Assembly (NCBI RefSeq): GCF_026151205.1
Contig: NC_087081.1
Span: 9,171,246-9,235,245 of the forward strand
DNA: 64,000 nucleotides
Source of the DNA: Bolinopsis microptera
Taxonomy: Eukaryota; Ctenophora; Tentaculata; Lobata; Bolinopsidae
Direction of reading: 5' to 3'
The notes beneath the pieces are model-generated. The model searched no databases, was not told the DNA's origin, and saw only the letters and a program-made list of their open reading frames with translations. The position numbers were made by a program, and so were the translations under genes. This document shows positions 12,601 through 21,600 of the stretch, in pieces; positions within the stretch are counted from its first letter, which is position 1; the number at the start of each line of letters is the position of its first letter.

Positions 12601-15600
12601 ATTTGGCTAACTTTTTTTAAATGATAATCTGAACGACTTGTTATTCTGAACGACTTGTTATTCGAATATAACTATGAATTATGATACACATTTCAGGAAG
12701 CAAGAAAGATGAAGTCAGATGGTTATTTAATGCCTAATGAGCAGATTGAAAACCCGATAAAAGCGTTTGAGTCTAAGCATATTATAGAATTTAGCAGGCA
12801 AATATCTGATGGGATGGACTATGTAGGCAGAAATCAGGTAACTTGATATAACGTTTATATTTTAAACAACCCAATATTATTTAAAATTATAATAGTATTA
12901 TACATTCTGGCAATAAAAGCGATTAAACATCTAACAAGCCTAGAGCAGCAGTTTTTATAAACCTTTAATAATACTTTACATACTTTACATACTTTACATA
13001 CTTTACATGCTTTACATACTTTACATACTTTACATACTTTACATGCTTTACATGCTTTACATACTTTACATACTTTACATACTTTACATACTTTACATAC
13101 TTTACATACTTTACAGGCTTTACATTTAACTAACTCTGTCCAAGATTGTACATCGTGATCTGGCCGCAAGGAATGTAGTAGTGTCAGGAGACGGCGGAGA
13201 TTACGTGTTAAAGATAACAGACTTTGGTCTGGCTAGGGAAATAAGCGACGGTTTGTAACGCTTGTAACGCTTGTAACACTTACATTCTCTTTTGTTCATG
13301 ATCATCCGTTTTTAAACTTACTCGGCTACCAATGGTTAAATTGATTCCAGATATTATGAACGATTCGGGTTCGTATTATTGAATAGACTGGATAAATATT
13401 CAATATTAAATAATGATAAATCTCTCTCCCTCAGATGGGTTTTATGAACGAGTAGAAGGAAAAGAAATCCCAATAAAATGGACAGCACCAGAAAGTTTAA
13501 GAGGCAACATTTACACCTCCAAAAGCGATGTTTGGTCGTACGGGATCACATTATGGGAGATCTGTACCTTAGGGGGCGAGCCCTACGCTGGGTACAACAA
13601 TGCAGAAACCATGGAGAATGTGAGAACGGGGTATCGGTTACAAAAGCCACCCTCCTGTAACATTGAATTGTAAGACTTCTTTACTTTCTCACTATTCTTT
13701 GTATTTGCTTTAGGATCTGAGAATTTGTTTAGGCAATGGGACTAATTGTATCCTATAATATCATTATTATACCGCAATATTGCATTTGTCTCGCTTAAAT
13801 TGTCCATACAAGATGTTAAGGTTAAAGTCACATAGCTAATAAATCACTTTATTAATGACTAACTGATCAATTAATTAATTACCCAATTAATACTGTTCAG
13901 GTATGAGCTAATGACGAGATGTTGGCTTGAGTCCCCTGAAGAGAGACCTACCTTCGCGCACATATTAACTCAGCTTACTAGCTACTCTCAAAAACCATCA
14001 GTATGTATAGTATAGTATTGTATAGTATTGTATAGTATTGTATAGTATTGTATAGTATTGTATAGTATTGTATAGTATTGTATAGTATTGTATAGTATTG
14101 TATAGTATTGTATAGTATTGTATAGTATTGTATAGTATTGTATAGTATTGTATAGTATTGTATAGTATTGTATAGTATTGTATAGTATTGTATAGTATTG
14201 TATAGTATTGTATAGTATTGTATAGTATTGTATAGTATTGTATAGTATTGTATAGTATTGTATAGTATTGTATAGTATTGTATAGTATTGTATAGTATTG
14301 TATAGTATTGTATAGTATTGTATAGTATTGTATAGCATTGTATAACATTGTATAGTATTGTATAGTATTGTATAGTATTGTATAGTATTGTGTAGTATTG
14401 TATAGTATTGTATAGTATTGTATAGTATTGTATAGTATTGTATATTATTGTATAGTATTGTATAGTATTGTATAGTATTGTATAGTAGACCCTGATCATT
14501 AGAAACACCCCTAAAAGTTCGTTTTTGAAAAAAAATGTAAAACATCCGTAATTTCTTTTCTGTTTTAGTTTTGCATTTAATTTTTTGTATGCGTATAGAA
14601 AATTAATACGGCTTAAAAATGAGATGTCCGGCGACCTCCTAGCTCACTCACAAGACTCAGTAGGAGTGATTGAACTGCGAGGGACAATTGAGGCTAACGA
14701 ATTTACTCATTATTTTCAAAAAAGAACATTCTCGTGTTACGTCCATGATATCCAAGTTGCAAGTATAATCCATAGTGATTATACTTGATCGAGATCTAAG
14801 CTTTAATTATTCGAGGTGAAAATGAGGCTAACCACCTTTTGAGAGGGTGAAATGAGGCTAACAAGTATACTTTTGTGTATATTTTCGAGATGGTTCGGTA
14901 TTGTGACTATCTAATATGTCAACAATAAAAATGTATTCATCCTCTTCAAGCTTAACATTTCAGAAATCGCCGAGTCTACTTGTAGGAGGCTAAAATGAGG
15001 CTAATAAAGAATTTGACCGCATTTTAACTTTAATGTACGGAAACATGTTATAGACCCACTATAAAACTTGTAATTGTAGCCCGAAGGTTATTGAGACTTT
15101 ATCGAAACTTATGTGAGGTTGGATTGAGGCTACCTTCCCTCCTTGAGGCAAAATTGAGGCTAACAGATACACTACGCAGAAAAACGTCACTGTGCCAGCT
15201 GTCAAGTAGTTGCTGAGCAGCAGCAGCAGTTAGATGAAGAAAATGAAGTTGAGGAAGGAAATGTATTCTAGAGCTGTTGGCTAGAGTAGGCCCCTTACTT
15301 CTATGGAGCTCTCTGGCCAATTGCTCTGGCAATGCTACCCATGGGGCCATGTAATACCACATGATCTGATATCATGCCAAATTAGACTCTAAACTATAAA
15401 GTATAATAAAAATGGAACTGTTTGAGAAATTTTACAAGGGAAGTCTTTATTTTGCTTGACACATCTCAAACGCAAGGAAATATTTTTAAACAAATTATAA
15501 ATATACATTTTTCCACAAGCTTTAATGTAAGCTGATTAATGCATTAATGAATAAAATTCTACGTCAAGCTGCAGAATAACTCCAATATTTAAATCAATAC

Positions 15601-18600
15601 CTCTTCATGGTAGTACAACTGGCGAGAAGGCTCAAAAAAAGCAGTGCAATTAGTTTTGAAATGTGCGATTTTGAAAATAATAAGTGGCTTTCAAAAGGGT
15701 CAAAAGTGGAGTTATATAAAGAAAATAAAAGCATCCAACATTAAAACTATCACTTATAAAATATTACAATAAGCAGGAGTTAGCCTCAATCTTACCTCTC
15801 AAATGAATACAGGTTAGGCAGAAACAATTTGAAATTGAAGGGCTAGTCCGAAGAAGCAGTAGAACAAGAAATGCAATGAACACAACCTTGATAGTTAGCC
15901 TTATTTTACCCTCCATCAAAAGACAGAAAGGGTAGGTGGAGTCTACCATCGACCTAAAGTATCCATATAATGTATACCAGGGCAAAGGATAGTTTAAAGG
16001 ACGTTATTGTTCAAACATAATTCAAAAATCAGAAAAGATCTGTTAGCCTCATTTTACCCTCCATTAGAAGGAAATGGGTGGGCCAGCCTTCGACCTAGAG
16101 CATCCATCTCATGTATACCAGGGCAAAGGATAGTTTAAAGGACGTTATTGTTCAAACATAATTCAAAAATTAGAAAAGATTTGTTAGCCTCATTTCCCCC
16201 TCCATTAGAAGGAAAAAAGGGGTCGGCTGGGCCAGCTTTCAACCTAAAGAATCCATATCATGTATTTTAGGTCAGAGGATACTTGGATACGTTATTATTC
16301 AAATATAATTCACAACTTAGTAATGACTTGTTAGCCTCATTTCCCCCTCCATTAGAAGGAAAAAAGGGGTTGGCTGGGCCAGCCTTCAACTTAGAGCATC
16401 CATCTCATGTAATTTAGGTCAGAGGATACCTTGATAGACGTTATTATTCAAATATAATTTCAAAATTAAAAATAATCTGTTAGCCTCACTTTACCCTCCA
16501 TTAGAAGAAAACAAGGGGTCGGTTGGGCAAGCCTTCGATCTAGAGCATCAATCTCATCTATTTTAGGTCAGAGGATACTTTGATAGACACTATTATTCAA
16601 AAATAATTCAAAAATTAGTAATAACTTGTTAGCCTCATTTTTCCCTCAATTAGTGAAAAAATTTCCCTCTTCTCTCTGGATTCTGAAAGAGTGAGATCTG
16701 ATGAATCGATTAAACATGTTTAAGCTTTTATAGTATGCTTGGAAGGTGTTATTAGGAGACAAAATGTAAATGACTCGTTAGCCTCAATTTGCCCTCGACT
16801 AAATGCTTCAAAACTTTTGTTAATCGAAACAAGATTAGTTGAACTATAGATATATGAAATATCATATGCCTATCTTAAAAGTTCTTCCTGTGACAATCTT
16901 CTAAAGTTAAAATGGGAAAATGTGGTCCATCTCGTGCGAACTTTCCTAATGACCAGGGTCAGTATTGTATAGTATTGTATAGTATTGTATAGTATTGTAT
17001 AGTATTGTATAGTATTGTATAGTATTGTATAGTATTGTATTGTATAGTATTGTATAGTATTGTATATTATTGTATAGTATTGTATAGTATTGTATTGTAT
17101 AGTATTGTATAGTATAGTATTGTATAGTATTGTATAGTATTGTATAGTATTGTATAGTATTGTATAGTATTGTATAGTATTGTATAGTATTGTATAGTAT
17201 TGTATAGTATTGTATAGTATTGTATAGTATTGTATAGTATTGTATAGTATTGTATAGTATTGTATAGTATTGTATAGTATTGTATAGTATTGTATAGTAT
17301 TGTATAGTATTGTATAGTATTGTATAGTATTGTATAGTATTGTATAGTATTGTATAGTATTGTATAGTATTGTATAGCATTGTATAACATTGTATAGCAT
17401 TGTATAGTATTGTATAGTATTGTATAGTATTGTATAGTATTGTATAGTATTGTATAGTATTGTATAGTATTGTATAGTATTGTATAGTATTGTATAGTAT
17501 TGTATAGTATTGTATAGTATTGTATAGTAGACCCTGATCATTAGAAACACCCCTAAAAGTTCGTTTTTGAAAAAAAATGTAAAACATCCGTAATTTCTTT
17601 TCTGTTTTAGTTTTGCATTTAATTTTTTGTATGCGTATAGAAAATTAATACGGCTTAAAAATGAGATGTCCGGCGACCTCCTAGCTCACTCACAAGACTC
17701 AGTAGGAGTGATTGAACTGCGAGGGACAATTGAGGCTAACGAATTTACTCATTATTTTCAAAAAAGAACATTCTCGTGTTACGTCCATGATATCCAAGTT
17801 GCAAGTATAATCCATAGTGATTATACTTGATCGAGATCTAAGCTTTAATTATTCGAGGTGAAAATGAGGCTAACCACCTTTTGAGAGGGTGAAATGAGGC
17901 TAACAAGTATACTTTTGTGTATATTTTCGAGATGGTTCGGTATTGTGACTATCTAATATGTCAACAATAAAAATGTATTCATCCTCTTCAAGCTTAACAT
18001 TTCAGAAATCGCCGAGTCTACTTGTAGGAGGCTAAAATGAGGCTAATAAAGAATTTGACCGCATTTTAACTTTAATGTACGGAAACATGTTATAGACCCA
18101 CTATAAAACTTGTAATTGTAGCCCGAAGGTTATTGAGACTTTATCGAAACTTATGTGAGGTTGGATTGAGGCTACCTTCCCTCCTTGAGGCAAAATTGAG
18201 GCTAACAGATACACTACGCAGAAAAACGTCACTGTGCCAGCTGTCAAGTAGTTGCTGAGCAGCAGCAGCAGTTAGATGAAGAAAATGAAGTTGAGGAAGG
18301 AAATGTATTCTAGAGCTGTTGGCTAGAGTAGGCCCCTTACTTCTATGGAGCTCTCTGGCCAATTGCTCTGGCAATGCTACCCATGGGGCCATGTAATACC
18401 ACATGATCTGATATCATGCCAAATTAGACTCTAAACTATAAAGTATAATAAAAATGGAACTGTTTGAGAAATTTTACAAGGGAAGTCTTTATTTTGCTTG
18501 ACACATCTCAAACGCAAGGAAATATTTTTAAACAAATTATAAATATACATTTTTCCACAAGCTTTAATGTAAGCTGATTAATGCATTAATGAATAAAATT

Positions 18601-21600
18601 CTACGTCAAGCTGCAGAATAACTCCAATATTTAAATCAATACCTCTTCATGGTAGTACAACTGGCGAGAAGGCTCAAAAAAAGCAGTGCAATTAGTTTTG
18701 AAATGTGCGATTTTGAAAATAATAAGTGGCTTTCAAAAGGGTCAAAAGTGGAGTTATATAAAGAAAATAAAAGCATCCAACATTAAAACTATCACTTATA
18801 AAATATTACAATAAGCAGGAGTTAGCCTCAATCTTACCTCTCAAATGAATACAGGTTAGGCAGAAACAATTTGAAATTGAAGGGCTAGTCCGAAGAAGCA
18901 GTAGAACAAGAAATGCAATGAACACAACCTTGATAGTTAGCCTTATTTTACCCTCCATCAAAAGACAGAAAGGGTAGGTGGAGTCTACCATCGACCTAAA
19001 GTATCCATATAATGTATACCAGGGCAAAGGATAGTTTAAAGGACGTTATTGTTCAAACATAATTCAAAAATCAGAAAAGATCTGTTAGCCTCATTTTACC
19101 CTCCATTAGAAGGAAATGGGTGGGCCAGCCTTCGACCTAGAGCATCCATCTCATGTATACCAGGGCAAAGGATAGTTTAAAGGACGTTATTGTTCAAACA
19201 TAATTCAAAAATTAGAAAAGATTTGTTAGCCTCATTTCCCCCTCCATTAGAAGGAAAAAAGGGGTCGGCTGGGCCAGCTTTCAACCTAAAGAATCCATAT
19301 CATGTATTTTAGGTCAGAGGATACTTGGATACGTTATTATTCAAATATAATTCACAACTTAGTAATGACTTGTTAGCCTCATTTCCCCCTCCATTAGAAG
19401 GAAAAAAGGGGTTGGCTGGGCCAGCCTTCAACTTAGAGCATCCATCTCATGTAATTTAGGTCAGAGGATACCTTGATAGACGTTATTATTCAAATATAAT
19501 TTCAAAATTAAAAATAATCTGTTAGCCTCACTTTACCCTCCATTAGAAGAAAACAAGGGGTCGGTTGGGCAAGCCTTCGATCTAGAGCATCAATCTCATC
19601 TATTTTAGGTCAGAGGATACTTTGATAGACACTATTATTCAAAAATAATTCAAAAATTAGTAATAACTTGTTAGCCTCATTTTTCCCTCAATTAGTGAAA
19701 AAATTTCCCTCTTCTCTCTGGATTCTGAAAGAGTGAGATCTGATGAATCGATTAAACATGTTTAAGCTTTTATAGTATGCTTGGAAGGTGTTATTAGGAG
19801 ACAAAATGTAAATGACTCGTTAGCCTCAATTTGCCCTCGACTAAATGCTTCAAAACTTTTGTTAATCGAAACAAGATTAGTTGAACTATAGATATATGAA
19901 ATATCATATGCCTATCTTAAAAGTTCTTCCTGTGACAATCTTCTAAAGTTAAAATGGGAAAATGTGGTCCATCTCGTGCGAACTTTCCTAATGACCAGGG
20001 TCAGTATTGTATAGTATTGTATAGTATTGTATAGTATTGTATAGTATTGTATAGTATTGTATAGTATTGTATAGTATTGTATTGTATAGTATTGTATAGT
20101 ATTGTATATTATTGTATAGTATTGTATAGTATTGTATTGTATAGTATTGTATAGTATAGTATTGTATAGTATTGTATAGTATTGTATAGTATTGTATAGT
20201 ATTGTATAGTATTGTATAGTATTGTATAGTATTGTATAGTATTGTATAGTATTGTATAGTATTGTATAGTATTGTATAGTATTGTATAGTATTGTATAGT
20301 ATTGTATAGTATTGTATAGTATTGTATAGTATTGTATAGTATTGTATAGTATTGTATAGTATTGTATAGTATTGTATAGTATTGTATAGTATTGTATAGT
20401 ATTGTATAGTATTGTATAGCATTGTATAACATTGTATAGCATTGTATAGTATTGTATAGTATTGTATAGTATTGTATAGTATTGTATAGTATTGTATAGT
20501 ATTGTATAGTATTGTATAGTATTGTATAGTATTGTATAGTATTGTATAGTATTGTATAGTATTGTACAGTAGACCCTGATCATTAGAAACACCCCTAAAA
20601 GTTCGTTTTTGAAAAAAAATGTAAAACATCCGTAATTTCTTTTCTGTTTTAGTTTTGCATTTAATTTTTTGTATGCGTATAGAAAATTAATACGGCTTAA
20701 AAATGAGATGTCCGGCGACCTCCTAGCTCACTCACAAGACTCAGTAGGAGTGATTGAACTGCGAGGGACAATTGAGGCTAACGAATTTACTCATTATTTT
20801 CAAAAAAGAACATTCTCGTGTTACGTCCATGATATCCAAGTTGCAAGTATAATCCATAGTGATTATACTTGATCGAGATCTAAGCTTTAATTATTCGAGG
20901 TGAAAATGAGGCTAACCACCTTTTGAGAGGGTGAAATGAGGCTAACAAGTATACTTTTGTGTATATTTTCGAGATGGTTCGGTATTGTGACTATCTAATA
21001 TGTCAACAATAAAAATGTATTCATCCTCTTCAAGCTTAACATTTCAGAAATCGCCGAGTCTACTTGTAGGAGGCTAAAATGAGGCTAATAAAGAATTTGA
21101 CCGCATTTTAACTTTAATGTACGGAAACATGTTATAGACCCACTATAAAACTTGTAATTGTAGCCCGAAGGTTATTGAGACTTTATCGAAACTTATGTGA
21201 GGTTGGATTGAGGCTACCTTCCCTCCTTGAGGCAAAATTGAGGCTAACAGATACACTACGCAGAAAAACGTCACTGTGCCAGCTGTCAAGTAGTTGCTGA
21301 GCAGCAGCAGCAGTTAGATGAAGAAAATGAAGTTGAGGAAGGAAATGTATTCTAGAGCTGTTGGCTAGAGTAGGCCCCTTACTTCTATGGAGCTCTCTGG
21401 CCAATTGCTCTGGCAATGCTACCCATGGGGCCATGTAATACCACATGATCTGATATCATGCCAAATTAGACTCTAAACTATAAAGTATAATAAAAATGGA
21501 ACTGTTTGAGAAATTTTACAAGGGAAGTCTTTATTTTGCTTGACACATCTCAAACGCAAGGAAATATTTTTAAACAAATTATAAATATACATTTTTCCAC

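Noticed and set aside
13978-14545. Long minus-strand frames reading [10 protein letters not shown] (also at 16870-17587, 19912-20629, 22954-23553)
   Set aside because: They are translations of the 10-bp satellite, open because the unit has no stop on that strand.
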